Shown here piece by piece: positions 52,635-62,193 of a DNA stretch of 64,000 nucleotides; positions within the stretch are counted from its first letter, which is position 1, and every line of letters starts with the position of its first letter. Both the position numbers and the translations under genes were made by a program. A model generated the notes under the pieces. It searched no databases. It saw only the letters and a program-made list of their open reading frames with translations, and had not been told where the DNA came from. Source of the DNA: Ignavibacteriota bacterium (GTDB taxonomy: Bacteria; Bacteroidota; Ignavibacteria; Ignavibacteriales; Ignavibacteriaceae); contig CP053446.1 of assembly GCA_013285405.1 (NCBI GenBank), positions 3,395,001 to 3,459,000 on the forward strand. The letters are read 5' to 3'.

Positions 52635-53270
52635 CTATTCTTTCCATCCTTCTCTACCAATCAAAGGAACGAAAGCAAACTGTGGAATTTCTTCAACAAC
52701 AAATTCGGTATCTGAAATTTTTGTTAGCACTTTCAGAGTTTGCGTACTCATATTACCAACAGGAATAACCATCTTTCCATTAATAGCTAATTGTTTTTTC
52801 AAAGTTTCAGGAATGCTCGGTGAACCAGCAGTCACGATTATTTTATCAAAAGGTGAATATTGATCCCAGCCAAGTGTACCATCTCCATATTTACAATGAA
52901 CGCGAATTCTCAGTTTCTCAAATCGTTTCAAGACTTCGTTATAAATATCAATGTGTCTTTCAACGCTGTAAACTTTAGCACCCATTTCAAAAAGGATTGC
53001 AGCCTGATAACCAGAACCTGTTCCAATCTCCAAAACTTTTTCCCCCTTCTTGATCTGAAGTGCTTCTGTCATAATCGCAATTGTAAATGGTTGGGAGATT
53101 GTTTGATTATACCCAATCGGTAAAGCAATATCCTTATAAGCATTTGATTTCATCACCGCCTGAACAAATTTTTCTCTTTCAACTTTTTGAAATGCACTGA
53201 GGAGGTGTTCATCTGAAATACCTTTTTGCCTGAGGCTATCGACTAGTTCTTGTCTTTGCAGTTTGTACAT
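52635..53270 (-). CDS. pcm: Protein-L-isoaspartate O-methyltransferase
   Basis: About 211 residues. The AdoMet motif VLEIGTGSGYQAAIL, the upstream GYNQTISQPFTIAIMTEAL and the C-terminal FVPLIGREGW are characteristic. It repairs isoaspartyl damage in aged proteins in the cytosol. ATG 53270 has AAAGG upstream; the alternative GTG 53291 would add seven residues and includes that site. Followed by miaA. Confidence 0.93.
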   Translation of the reverse strand: MYKLQRQELVDSLRQKGISDEHLLSAFQKVEREKFVQAVMKSNAYKDIALPIGYNQTISQPFTIAIMTEALQIKKGEKVLEIGTGSGYQAAILFEMGAKVYSVERHIDIYNEVLKRFEKLRIRVHCKYGDGTLGWDQYSPFDKIIVTAGSPSIPETLKKQLAINGKMVIPVGNMSTQTLKVLTKISDTEFVVEEIPQFAFVPLIGREGWKE

Positions 53271-53598
53271 TATTTGTCGTTTACCTTTCACATTAAAATA
53301 ACAATAACTTCATCAAAAAGTAAAAAATTACCCAAATCTCACCGTCAAGATTTTTTTAAAATAATAGTTGATTTTATACGGAATTTTTTTAATATAGTAG
53401 TAGAATTTTAATAAAATTCATATTCATTGATTGTTAGTATTAAATCAGTTGAATTTTATTCATCTTTTAGAGGGTCTATCAATTAAATATGGTTAAAAAA
53501 AATTTTAAATCTTTTTTAGCTCACTTCAATCTCGAAATTAAAAGTAAATATTTTTGCTTAATTAACTTCATTCATAAATCAACACAGGAGGTTTCTAT
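53271..53598. other. Divergent intergenic region before the T9SS cargo genes
   Basis: About 330 bases with no gene. It must carry promoters for pcm (leftward) and the secreted protein (rightward); I see no sure promoter match. A strong AGGAGG (53586-53591) precedes ATG 53599 by seven bases. Confidence 0.5.
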
Positions 53599-55530
53599 AT
53601 GAAACAATTCTTTAGTATACTTTTCTTGTTTGTACTTTTTTCTGGGCTTGTTCTTGCACAGGATAACGCAAGAGATTTAGCTCCGAAATCTTCAGGACCA
53701 GTAATAATCGCTGGACATGGTGGATTGCCAATTTGGGAAGCACCTACTGCAACCTTATTTGATAATGGTGGTATAGTAAACGATCCAGGTGGTGGATCAG
53801 GCGGTGCTGATAGAAGTTACATCGAATCAGCTTTAGGTCACACACTTTTCGGATGGGGTCATCAAATAGCTTCAAACATTTCTATGGCAGACGATTTTAC
53901 AATCCCTGCCGGTGAATCATGGCAGATTGATCAGTTGATATCTTATTCTTATCAGACTGGTTCAACAACTACATCAACAATAAACGATGCCAGAATTCAA
54001 ATTTGGAATGGTAGCCCAATGTCAGGCGGGACCGTTATCTGGGGTGATTTGACTACAAATCGTTTGGCTTCTTCAACATGGGGAAATATCTATAGAACAA
54101 CCGACACTGACCCAACAAATACTCAAAGACCTGTAATGATAGTAACATCTAACGTAGGTACAACTCTTCCTGCTGGTACTTATTGGATTGAATGGCGATT
54201 AGGTGGAACTTTATCTTCGGGTCCTTGGTGCCCACCGGTTTGTTCACTCGGTGTTGCAGTAACAGGCGATGCATTGCAATTTAATGCTGGTACTTGGGCA
54301 GCAGCTTTAAACGGAACTTCACCTAACGGAGCTCCTTTTATACTTACAGGCAGCATTGTTGGTGGTGGAGGCAATACGTTTTTCGAAGACTTCGAAGGCT
54401 TTGCCGTTGGCGGACAAGTTGCTTGTCAGGATCCTGCAAACTGGACAACCTGGAGTCAACTGCCTTGCAGTGCAGAAGATGCATCTGTATCCTCAAACTA
54501 TGCACACAGTGGTACAAAATCTTTTGTTATCGTACCAGCTAATGACTTCGTGAAACCGCTTGGCGATAAAACATCCGGTAAATGGTGGGTAAGTTTCTGG
54601 GTATATATGCCAACAGGTAAAGGTGGATATTTCAATACACTTAACACATTCCCTGCTACTGCATCTGAACATTGGGGAATGGAAGTTTATTTTGACGTAG
54701 GTGGTGCTGGAAGACTTCTCAATGGTGGTACAGTTAACTTCTCCTGGACAGAAAATACCTGGCAGTATTGTGAAGTTATTGTTGACCTTGATCTCGATCA
54801 GGCTCAGTTCTGGTTCAATGGAAGTCAGGTTGGAACAAGCTGGCAGTGGACAAGAGGAAATCCGGCTTATGCACTTAAATTAGCTGCAAACGATTTCTAT
54901 GGTCCGTTACAGACAACTGCTGACGAATGTTATTATGATGATTACTGGTTCGGTGATGAAGCCTGGGTTCCTGTTGAAATGACTTCATTCGCTGGAAGTG
55001 TAAACAATCTCGGTCAAGTTGTATTGAACTGGCAAACAGCTTCCGAATTAAATAACCATATGTTTGAAATTGAAAGAAGAACAGAAACTTCTGAATTCAG
55101 AACTGTTGGTTTTGTTGAAGGTCACGGAACTACTACACAGCAGAATAACTACAGCTATGTTGATAAAACTGCTGAACAAGGTGTTAATTATTACAGACTC
55201 AAACAAGTTGATTTCAACGGAACATATTCTTATTCAGACATCGTTGAAATTGAAGTAGTTGGTCCATTAACATTTGAATTGGCTCAGAATTATCCAAACC
55301 CATTCAACCCATCAACAAACATTAAATACAGTGTACCTGAATCTGGTAATATCAGACTTTCAGTTTACAATCTTGTTGGTGAGGAAGTTGCAGTATTAGT
55401 AAATGGTTTCAGCCAGGCTGGATTCTATGAAGTAACTTTTGATGCTTCAAATCTTTCGACAGGTGTTTACCTTTATAAATTACAGTCAGCTAATTCAGTT
55501 CAGACAAAGAAGATGATGTTACTCAAGTAA
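53599..55530 (+). CDS. Secreted T9SS-sorted protein, paralogue 1
   Basis: The 643-residue protein has a signal peptide ending VLAQ and a unique beta-rich N-terminal region (about 25-250, with WEAPTATLFDNGG and FTLTGSIV-like strands). A laminin-G-like or jelly-roll region follows from NTFFEDFEGFAVGG (about 255-455), then a fibronectin-like segment (VPVEMTSFAGSVNNLGQVVL). It ends in a sorting domain from NYPNPFNPSTNIKYSVPES to KKMMLLK. The strong AGGAGG, large size and paralogue next door suggest a highly expressed surface protein. From about residue 255 it is nearly identical to its neighbour. Confidence 0.88.
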   Translation: MKQFFSILFLFVLFSGLVLAQDNARDLAPKSSGPVIIAGHGGLPIWEAPTATLFDNGGIVNDPGGGSGGADRSYIESALGHTLFGWGHQIASNISMADDFTIPAGESWQIDQLISYSYQTGSTTTSTINDARIQIWNGSPMSGGTVIWGDLTTNRLASSTWGNIYRTTDTDPTNTQRPVMIVTSNVGTTLPAGTYWIEWRLGGTLSSGPWCPPVCSLGVAVTGDALQFNAGTWAAALNGTSPNGAPFILTGSIVGGGGNTFFEDFEGFAVGGQVACQDPANWTTWSQLPCSAEDASVSSNYAHSGTKSFVIVPANDFVKPLGDKTSGKWWVSFWVYMPTGKGGYFNTLNTFPATASEHWGMEVYFDVGGAGRLLNGGTVNFSWTENTWQYCEVIVDLDLDQAQFWFNGSQVGTSWQWTRGNPAYALKLAANDFYGPLQTTADECYYDDYWFGDEAWVPVEMTSFAGSVNNLGQVVLNWQTASELNNHMFEIERRTETSEFRTVGFVEGHGTTTQQNNYSYVDKTAEQGVNYYRLKQVDFNGTYSYSDIVEIEVVGPLTFELAQNYPNPFNPSTNIKYSVPESGNIRLSVYNLVGEEVAVLVNGFSQAGFYEVTFDASNLSTGVYLYKLQSANSVQTKKMMLLK

Positions 55531-55555
55531 TTTCATCTGAATATCAGAAAATTAT

Positions 55556-55582
55556 AGTCCGGCAGCTGCCGGACTTTTTTTT
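55556..55582 (+). terminator. Terminator after secreted paralogue 1
   Basis: A perfect 10-bp stem AGTCCGGCAG/CTGCCGGACT followed by eight Ts, 25 bases past the stop codon. It is identical to the one after paralogue 2. Confidence 0.95.
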
Positions 55583-55712
55583 GCTTTTATTGAATTCTTT
55601 TAAAAAGATTAGTATAATGATCTTAGAATTTTAATAATTTATTGCTCAATCCATTATTAAAATTGCTTCAAACTAATAATATTTTTTTTCAACAAACGTA
55701 GGGAGATTTGGC

Positions 55713-57572
55713 ATGAAACAAATCACTCAATTTTTTCTTTCCTTCCTGATTATTTCAAGTATTGTGTTAGCTCAGGAAAACAACAGAGACCTAACCAAAA
55801 CACCATCCAATTTTGATAATCCTAAATATGTTTATGGTCCAGGATTGACTGAAGCTACTTTGGGCTTCGCAGAAAGTTTCGAAGATGCAACATTCCCACC
55901 GGCTGGATGGCTCAAGGCTAATCCTGATGGTGGTACTGGTTGGAACAGACAACTAGCAGGTACAACACCTATACCTGGTTGGAACGGTGGAGTTATCACA
56001 GCACCCTCAGGCGGTGGAAATGCAGTTGCATTTTGCACTTGGAATACTGGAGGCGCTACTTCAAATGACCAATGGCTTATCACACCCCAGGTAACAAATG
56101 TTCAAACTGGTGATATGTTAACTTTTTGGATGTTGATCCCTGGATATGCAAATGGTAGCTACCTTGAACAAGTTGATATCAGAATTTCAACAACTGGAAC
56201 CAATGTTTCTGACTTTTCAACTGTTGTTGCAGCATTAGTTTTCCCTGCTGGCTCTCCTGATACTACCTGGATTCAATATTCATATCAATTAACAAATTTT
56301 GTTTCACCTGGTTCAAACATTTACATTGGTTTCCGAGAGCATGTAACTGATAATTTAAATGATGGCGCTGCAGTTCTTTTAGATTTGGTTGAAGTAACTC
56401 AAGGTGGATCCAGTAACACCTTCTTCGAAGATTTTGAAGGCTTTGCCGTTGGCGGACAAGTTGCGTGTCAGGATCCAACAAACTGGTCAACCTGGAGTCA
56501 ACTACCATGTAGTGCAGAAGATGCATCTGTATCCTCCAACTATGCACACAGTGGTACAAAATCTTTTGTTATCGTACCAGCTAATGACTTCGTGAAACCG
56601 CTTGGCGATAAAACATCCGGTAAATGGTGGATTAGCTTCTGGGTATATATGCCAACAGGTAAAGGTGGATATTTCAATACACTTAACACATTCCCTGCTA
56701 CTGCAAATGAACACTGGGGAATGGAACTTTATTTTGACGTAGGTGGCGCAGGAAGACTTCTTAATGGTGGGACAGTAAACTTCTCCTGGACAGAAAATAC
56801 CTGGCAGTATTGTGAAGTTATTGTTGACCTTGATCTCGATCAGGCTCAGTTCTGGTTCAATGGAAGTCAGGTTGGAACAAGCTGGCAGTGGACAAGAGGA
56901 AATCCAGCTTATGCACTTAAATTAGCTGCAAACGATTTCTATGGTCCGTTACAGACAACTGCTGACGAATGTTATTATGATGATTACTGGTTCGGTGATG
57001 AAGCCTGGGTTCCTGTTGAAATGACTTCATTCGCTGGAAGTGTAAACAATCTCGGTCAAGTTGTATTGAACTGGCAAACAGCTTCCGAATTAAACAACCA
57101 TATGTTTGAAATTGAAAGAAGAACAGAAACTTCTGAATTCAGAACTGTTGGTTTTGTTGAAGGTCACGGAACTACTACACAGCAGAATAACTACAGCTAT
57201 GTTGATAAAACTGCTGAACAAGGTGTTAATTATTACAGACTCAAACAAGTTGATTTCAACGGAACATATTCTTATTCAGACATCGTTGAAATTGAAGTAG
57301 TTGGTCCATTAACATTTGAATTGGCTCAGAATTATCCAAACCCATTCAACCCATCAACAAACATTAAATACAGTGTTCCTGAATCAGGTAATATCAGACT
57401 TTCAGTTTACAATCTTGTTGGTGAGGAAGTTGCAGTATTAGTAAATGGTTTCAGCCAGGCTGGATTCTATGAAGTAACTTTTGATGCTTCAAATCTTTCG
57501 ACAGGTGTTTACCTTTACAAATTACAGTCAGCTAATTCAGTTCAAACAAAGAAGATGATGTTACTCAAGTAA
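55713..57572 (+). CDS. Secreted T9SS-sorted protein, paralogue 2
   Basis: A 619-residue protein with a signal peptide ending VLAQ. Its N-terminal domain differs from paralogue 1: FAESFEDATFPPAGWLKANPDGG..NDQWLITPQV..IYIGFREHVTD, a choice-of-anchor-J/cleaved-adhesin-like fold. From NTFFEDFEGFAVGG onward it matches paralogue 1 almost residue for residue, including the C-terminal sorting domain. The near identity at DNA level, through the terminator, points to recent duplication or gene conversion. Confidence 0.88.
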   Translation: MKQITQFFLSFLIISSIVLAQENNRDLTKTPSNFDNPKYVYGPGLTEATLGFAESFEDATFPPAGWLKANPDGGTGWNRQLAGTTPIPGWNGGVITAPSGGGNAVAFCTWNTGGATSNDQWLITPQVTNVQTGDMLTFWMLIPGYANGSYLEQVDIRISTTGTNVSDFSTVVAALVFPAGSPDTTWIQYSYQLTNFVSPGSNIYIGFREHVTDNLNDGAAVLLDLVEVTQGGSSNTFFEDFEGFAVGGQVACQDPTNWSTWSQLPCSAEDASVSSNYAHSGTKSFVIVPANDFVKPLGDKTSGKWWISFWVYMPTGKGGYFNTLNTFPATANEHWGMELYFDVGGAGRLLNGGTVNFSWTENTWQYCEVIVDLDLDQAQFWFNGSQVGTSWQWTRGNPAYALKLAANDFYGPLQTTADECYYDDYWFGDEAWVPVEMTSFAGSVNNLGQVVLNWQTASELNNHMFEIERRTETSEFRTVGFVEGHGTTTQQNNYSYVDKTAEQGVNYYRLKQVDFNGTYSYSDIVEIEVVGPLTFELAQNYPNPFNPSTNIKYSVPESGNIRLSVYNLVGEEVAVLVNGFSQAGFYEVTFDASNLSTGVYLYKLQSANSVQTKKMMLLK

Positions 57573-57597
57573 TTTCATCTGAATTTCAGAAAATTAT

Positions 57598-57624
57598 AGT
57601 CCGGCAGCTGCCGGACTTTTTTTT
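57598..57624 (+). terminator. Terminator after secreted paralogue 2
   Basis: Same AGTCCGGCAG/CTGCCGGACT stem and T run as after paralogue 1, part of the duplicated segment. Confidence 0.95.
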
Positions 57625-57715
57625 GCTTGAAAACTTATTTGATTACAAAGGATGGTGATATTATATTTGAACACGAAATTGTTTGATTACTTGTTCTTAT
57701 TTAACTTGATTTTAT

Positions 57716-57791
<76 letters not shown>

Positions 57792-57844
57792 TTTCCAGAC
57801 AAAAACCCAATTTCTGAAGGAAGTTGGGTTTCCGAATTTTAGAA

Positions 57845-57918
57845 GGCGGCGTTGCCAAGCGGTCTAAGGCGAAGGTCTGCAAAACCTTTATTCGTCGGTT
57901 CGAATCCGACCGCCGCCT
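57845..57918 (+). tRNA. tRNA-Cys (GCA)
   Basis: Cloverleaf with acceptor GGCGGCG/CGCCGCC, anticodon loop CTGCAAA (GCA), T-loop GGTTCGAATCC and discriminator U73 as expected for cysteine; CCA not encoded. It is the intact copy at the left end of the 92-bp array. Confidence 0.95.
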
Positions 57919-58750
57919 CTAAATTTTTTCTCAAGTAATTTATTCCTCCGATAAAACCTTTATTCGAAGTTCTCCCAAAGGGATTCCTTCGGAAGATTCT
58001 GACCACCGCCTCTAATTTTTTCTCAAGTAATTTATTCCTCCGGCAAAACCTTTATTCGAAGTTCTCCCAAAGGGATTCCTTCGGAAGAATCTGACCGCCG
58101 CCTCTAAATTTTTCTCAAGAAATTTATTCCTCCGGCAAAACCTTTATTCGAAGTTCTCCCAAAGGGATTCCTTCGGAAGAATCCGACCGCCGCCTCTAAA
58201 TTTTTCTCAAGTAATTTATTCCTCCCGCAAAACCTTTATTCGAAGTTCTCCCAAAGGGATTCCTTCGGAAGAATCCGACCGCCGCCTCTAATTTTTTCTC
58301 AAGTAATTTATTCCTCCGATAAAACCTTTATTCGAAGTTCTCCCAAAGGGATTCCTTCGGAAGATTCTGACCGCCGCCTCTAACTTTTTCTCAAGTAATT
58401 TATTCCTCCCGCAAAACCATTATTCGAAGTTCTCCCAAAGGGATTCCTTCGGAAGATTCTGACCACCGCCTCTAATTTTTTCTCAAGTAATTTATTCCTC
58501 CGGCAAAACCTTTATTCGAAGTTCTCCCAAAGGGATTCCTTCGGAAGATTCTGACCACCGCCTCTAATTTTTTCTCAAGTAATTTATTCCTCCGGCAAAA
58601 CCTTTATTCGAAGTTCTCCCAAAGGGATTCCTTCGGAAGAATCTGACCGCCGCCTCTAATTTTTTCTCAAGTGATTTATTCCTCCGGCAATACCTTTATT
58701 CGAAGTTCTCTCAATAGGATTCCTTCGGAAGATTCTGACCGCCGCCTCTT
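57919..58750 (+). repeat. Tandem array: nine 92-bp units built from the 3' half of tRNA-Cys
   Basis: The marker TCTCCCAAAG (variant in the last unit) recurs at 57971, 58063, 58155, 58247, 58339, 58431, 58523, 58615 and 58707, an exact 92-bp period. Each unit has an AT-rich linker, then GCAAAACCTTTATTCG from the tRNA anticodon region, then the T-arm with TTC and GAA separated by about 22 bp of palindromic sequence, and the acceptor end CCGCCGCCTCT. The unit is non-coding. It has the same architecture and insertion point as the tRNA-Glu array. Confidence 0.92.
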
Positions 58751-58935
58751 TTAGTTAATCATCATTAATAAAAAAGTAAACTCAAGAAACAATAATTCAT
58801 AAATTCTCTTTGAAGTTTCACAAATCTGATTTTTTGTGAAATTGAATCTGACTATTACCTACCTTTAATAAAACATTATATCTAAAATATCATTTACAAA
58901 ATCATTAAATTTATTCCATCAATCACTCAAAATTT

Positions 58936-59571
58936 ATGGAATATCTTTTAAGTTCATTAATAGGTTATTTGCTCGGCTCCTTTCCGACCGCATATATATT
59001 TCTCCAAAAGACAAAAGGATTGGATATCACAAAAGAGGGTTCCGGAAATGTTGGAGCTATGAATTCTTTTGAAGTGAGCAATTCAAAATTCGTTGGTATT
59101 TCCGTTTTATTTATCGATCTTTTAAAAGGCGGGGCAAGTGTTTTGATTCCAATTTTAGTATTTGGAAATGTATTCATTTATCCGGCAATAGGACTTTTGT
59201 TTGCTGTTTTTAGTCATTGCTATAATCCATGGATTTTTTTCAAAGGTGGACGAGGTCTTGCAACTGCTGCGGGTGGTGCTGCGATAATATTTCCATATCT
59301 GCTTGCAGTCTGGGTGATATTTTGGGTACTCTTTTATGTAATGAGAAAAGATATTCTTTTAGCTAATATTGCTGCAACAATTTTATCGGTATTGGTCCTG
59401 TTTGGAACTTATAGAATTGCATTCAACTATGCATTTCCCAAACCAGCAGGAGTAGATATATTATTAACGGCAAGTAGTTCAATACTGATAATAATTTTTA
59501 TAAAACATATCGAACCGTTAAAAGAACTTATTCAAAAACAAAAAAATAAACGGAAACATAAAAATGAATAG
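58936..59571 (+). CDS. plsY: Glycerol-3-phosphate acyltransferase PlsY
   Basis: A 211-residue inner-membrane protein with about five helices and the PlsY motifs SLIGYLLGSFPTAYIF, GSGNVGAMNSFE (usually GATN) and FKGGRGLATAAGG. It transfers acyl from acyl-phosphate to glycerol-3-phosphate, the first step of phospholipid synthesis. The lysine-rich tail overlaps the next gene by 8 bases. Confidence 0.92.
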   Translation: MEYLLSSLIGYLLGSFPTAYIFLQKTKGLDITKEGSGNVGAMNSFEVSNSKFVGISVLFIDLLKGGASVLIPILVFGNVFIYPAIGLLFAVFSHCYNPWIFFKGGRGLATAAGGAAIIFPYLLAVWVIFWVLFYVMRKDILLANIAATILSVLVLFGTYRIAFNYAFPKPAGVDILLTASSSILIIIFIKHIEPLKELIQKQKNKRKHKNE

Positions 59572-60757
59572 TCAACAAAAAACAATACTCACCGTATTTT
59601 TTGTATTAGTACTATTAATCGGTGCAGTATTTATTAGTGCTGAACTAAACATCATCAGCTTCTCTGGTAATTCAAATGCTGATTTCAATTTAGCTTATGC
59701 TCAGACACAAGATCAGAAGACTATAAATAATGATAATATTACTTCTTCGAGAAGAAATATCATAACAGAAACTGTGAAAAATGTAAGCCCGTCAATTGTA
59801 GGTATAAATGTTATTGAGATAAGAGAATACAAAGATCCTTTCTCATCATTCTTCGATGACCCGTTCTTCCAAAGATTTTTTGGAAATCGAGGGAGTTACA
59901 GTCAGGAAGTTAAAGGTTTAGGTTCAGGCTATATAATTTCTGAAGATGGCTATATCGTTACAAATGATCATGTTGCCGGTAACGCAACAAAAATAACAAT
60001 CACACTCACCGATGGACGGCAATTCGATGCTAAACTAATTGGTTCCGATTCTGCAAGTGATATATGTCTTCTTAAAATTGATGGAGATGATCTGCCTTAT
60101 GTTACTCTTGGTAACTCGGATGATATTATAATTGGAGAATGGGTAATTGCTTTAGGAAATCCTTTTGGATTATTTGAACTTAATGATAAACCTACGGTGA
60201 CAGTTGGAGTAGTTAGTGCAAGCGGTATGAATCTCGATGCTATAAATAACCGTTACTATTTAAATATGATTCAAACTGATGCTTCAATTAACGGCGGTAA
60301 CAGTGGTGGTCCATTAGTCAATAGCGAGGGTAAGGTTATCGGAATGAATACACTTATTTTCACTGCTGGAGGAAATACAGGTAGTATTGGACTCGGTTTT
60401 GCTATTCCTATTAACAAAGTAAAAAGAATTGTTGAAGAACTGAAAAAAAATGGCAGTATTGATAGAAACTTTGAAATCGGAATGAGGATACAAACTATTG
60501 ATGAGGGAATTGCACAGTATTATCATCTGAAAAGTATCAAAGGAGTAATTGTAACAAAAGTTTATCCTAATACTCCTGCTGAAAAAGGTGGAATTGAAGT
60601 CGGGGATATTATTCTTGAAGTAGAAGGATATAAAATCAATAACGAGAATACTATCTTCAGCGTATTCCATGAATTCAGAGCAGGTCAAACAGTTACACTC
60701 AAAATAATCAGAGATGAAAAAGAGTTAACCAAACAAATGAAATTGGTAAAAGGATGA
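59564..60757 (+). CDS. HtrA/DegP-type periplasmic serine protease
   Basis: A 397-residue protein with an N-terminal membrane anchor or signal (about 8-26). The trypsin-like domain carries H136 (TNDHVAG), D166 (SASDICLL) and S247 (GGNSGGPL). One PDZ domain follows (about 300-395, with VYPNTPAEKGGIEVGDIILEV). It degrades misfolded envelope proteins. It overlaps plsY by 8 bases and purB by 4 (ATGA), so the three form an operon. Confidence 0.92.
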   Translation: MNSQQKTILTVFFVLVLLIGAVFISAELNIISFSGNSNADFNLAYAQTQDQKTINNDNITSSRRNIITETVKNVSPSIVGINVIEIREYKDPFSSFFDDPFFQRFFGNRGSYSQEVKGLGSGYIISEDGYIVTNDHVAGNATKITITLTDGRQFDAKLIGSDSASDICLLKIDGDDLPYVTLGNSDDIIIGEWVIALGNPFGLFELNDKPTVTVGVVSASGMNLDAINNRYYLNMIQTDASINGGNSGGPLVNSEGKVIGMNTLIFTAGGNTGSIGLGFAIPINKVKRIVEELKKNGSIDRNFEIGMRIQTIDEGIAQYYHLKSIKGVIVTKVYPNTPAEKGGIEVGDIILEVEGYKINNENTIFSVFHEFRAGQTVTLKIIRDEKELTKQMKLVKG

Positions 60758-62058
60758 TTAGCAGATATACTCTGCCCGAAATGGGTAAAATATGGGAAGA
60801 TGAATTTAAATTTTCCACCTGGTTAAAAATTGAAATTCTTGCCTGCGAAGCAAGAAAAGAAATGGGTGAAATACCAGAAGAAGATTTGAAAGTTATAAAA
60901 GAAAAAGCAGCATTCAATGTGAAAAAAATTCTTGATATAGAAGAAACAACCAAGCACGATGTAATTGCTTTTCTTACAAACGTCGCGGAATATGTTGGTC
61001 CTTCTTCCCGTCATATTCATTATGGAATGACTTCATCGGATATTTTAGATACAACTCTCTGCTTTCAAATGAAATCTGCTGGCGAAATTTTATTGAATCA
61101 ACTACTTCAACTTAAAGAAGTATTGAAAGTACGAGCCATCGAACATAAAAACACTGTTTGTATTGGCAGATCGCATGGCATTCACGCAGAACCAACTACA
61201 ATTGGGCTAAAGTTTGCTTTATGGTACGAAGAAATCAAGAGAAATATAAAAAGACTTCAGAGTGCAATTGATACAGTAAGTGTTGGACAAATTTCGGGTG
61301 CAGTTGGAACTTTTGAACATCTCTCTCCAAAAGTTGAAGAGTATGTTTGCAAAAAAATGGCGTTGAAACCAGCAAGCGTTTCTACTCAGGTTATCCAACG
61401 AGACAGACATGCCGAGTTTATGAATAGTCTGGCGGTTATCGGAGCAACACTTGAGAAAATTTCTGTTGAGATCAGACATCTTCAGAGAACTGAAGTACTC
61501 GAAGCTGAAGAATTTTTTTCAAAAGGTCAAAAAGGATCTTCTGCTATGCCTCATAAAAGAAATCCTGTAATCAGTGAAAGGATTACTGGTCTGGCAAGAA
61601 TACTTCGAGCAAATGCAATTGCTTCACTCGAAAATGTTGCACTCTGGCATGAACGGGATATTTCACATTCATCAGTAGAGAGAATTGTAATTCCTGATAG
61701 CTGCATCGCATTGAACTATATGCTGGATCTGATGATAAAGCTGATAAAGAACCTGATTATTTATCCTGAGAATATGATTAAAAATTTGAATCTTACACGT
61801 GGCTTAATATACTCTCAGACGGTTTTACTAAAACTCGTTGATAAAGGACTATCACGTGAAGAAGCGTATAGAATTGTTCAGACTTCAGCGATGGATGTTT
61901 GGGCAAATGAAAATAAAAATCTGAAAGATGAATTATTAAAATCCAGTGAAGTGATGCATTACCTGTCAGGCAATGAATTGAATGAAATCTTCAATCCGGA
62001 TAAAATTCTGAAAAACGTAGATTATATTTTTCAGCGCAGTATATTTTCAGAAGAATAA
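60754..62058 (+). CDS. purB: Adenylosuccinate lyase
   Basis: A 434-residue member of the fumarase/aspartase superfamily with signature SSAMPHKRNPV (the flexible catalytic-serine loop), GMTSSDILDT and RSHGIHAEPTT (catalytic His). It works in purine synthesis, on SAICAR and adenylosuccinate. Its ATG overlaps the protease stop. Confidence 0.95.
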   Translation: MISRYTLPEMGKIWEDEFKFSTWLKIEILACEARKEMGEIPEEDLKVIKEKAAFNVKKILDIEETTKHDVIAFLTNVAEYVGPSSRHIHYGMTSSDILDTTLCFQMKSAGEILLNQLLQLKEVLKVRAIEHKNTVCIGRSHGIHAEPTTIGLKFALWYEEIKRNIKRLQSAIDTVSVGQISGAVGTFEHLSPKVEEYVCKKMALKPASVSTQVIQRDRHAEFMNSLAVIGATLEKISVEIRHLQRTEVLEAEEFFSKGQKGSSAMPHKRNPVISERITGLARILRANAIASLENVALWHERDISHSSVERIVIPDSCIALNYMLDLMIKLIKNLIIYPENMIKNLNLTRGLIYSQTVLLKLVDKGLSREEAYRIVQTSAMDVWANENKNLKDELLKSSEVMHYLSGNELNEIFNPDKILKNVDYIFQRSIFSEE

Positions 62059-62193
62059 TTTGAAAATAATCACCGGGCAGCCCTTTCTTTGCAAAACAAC
62101 AGCTACTTAATTTAGTATTGTTAATAAGTATTTGAGTAAGTAATTATAATTAGTTAAAGTAAATAATTGAAGAATAAAAACATCAAAAATATT

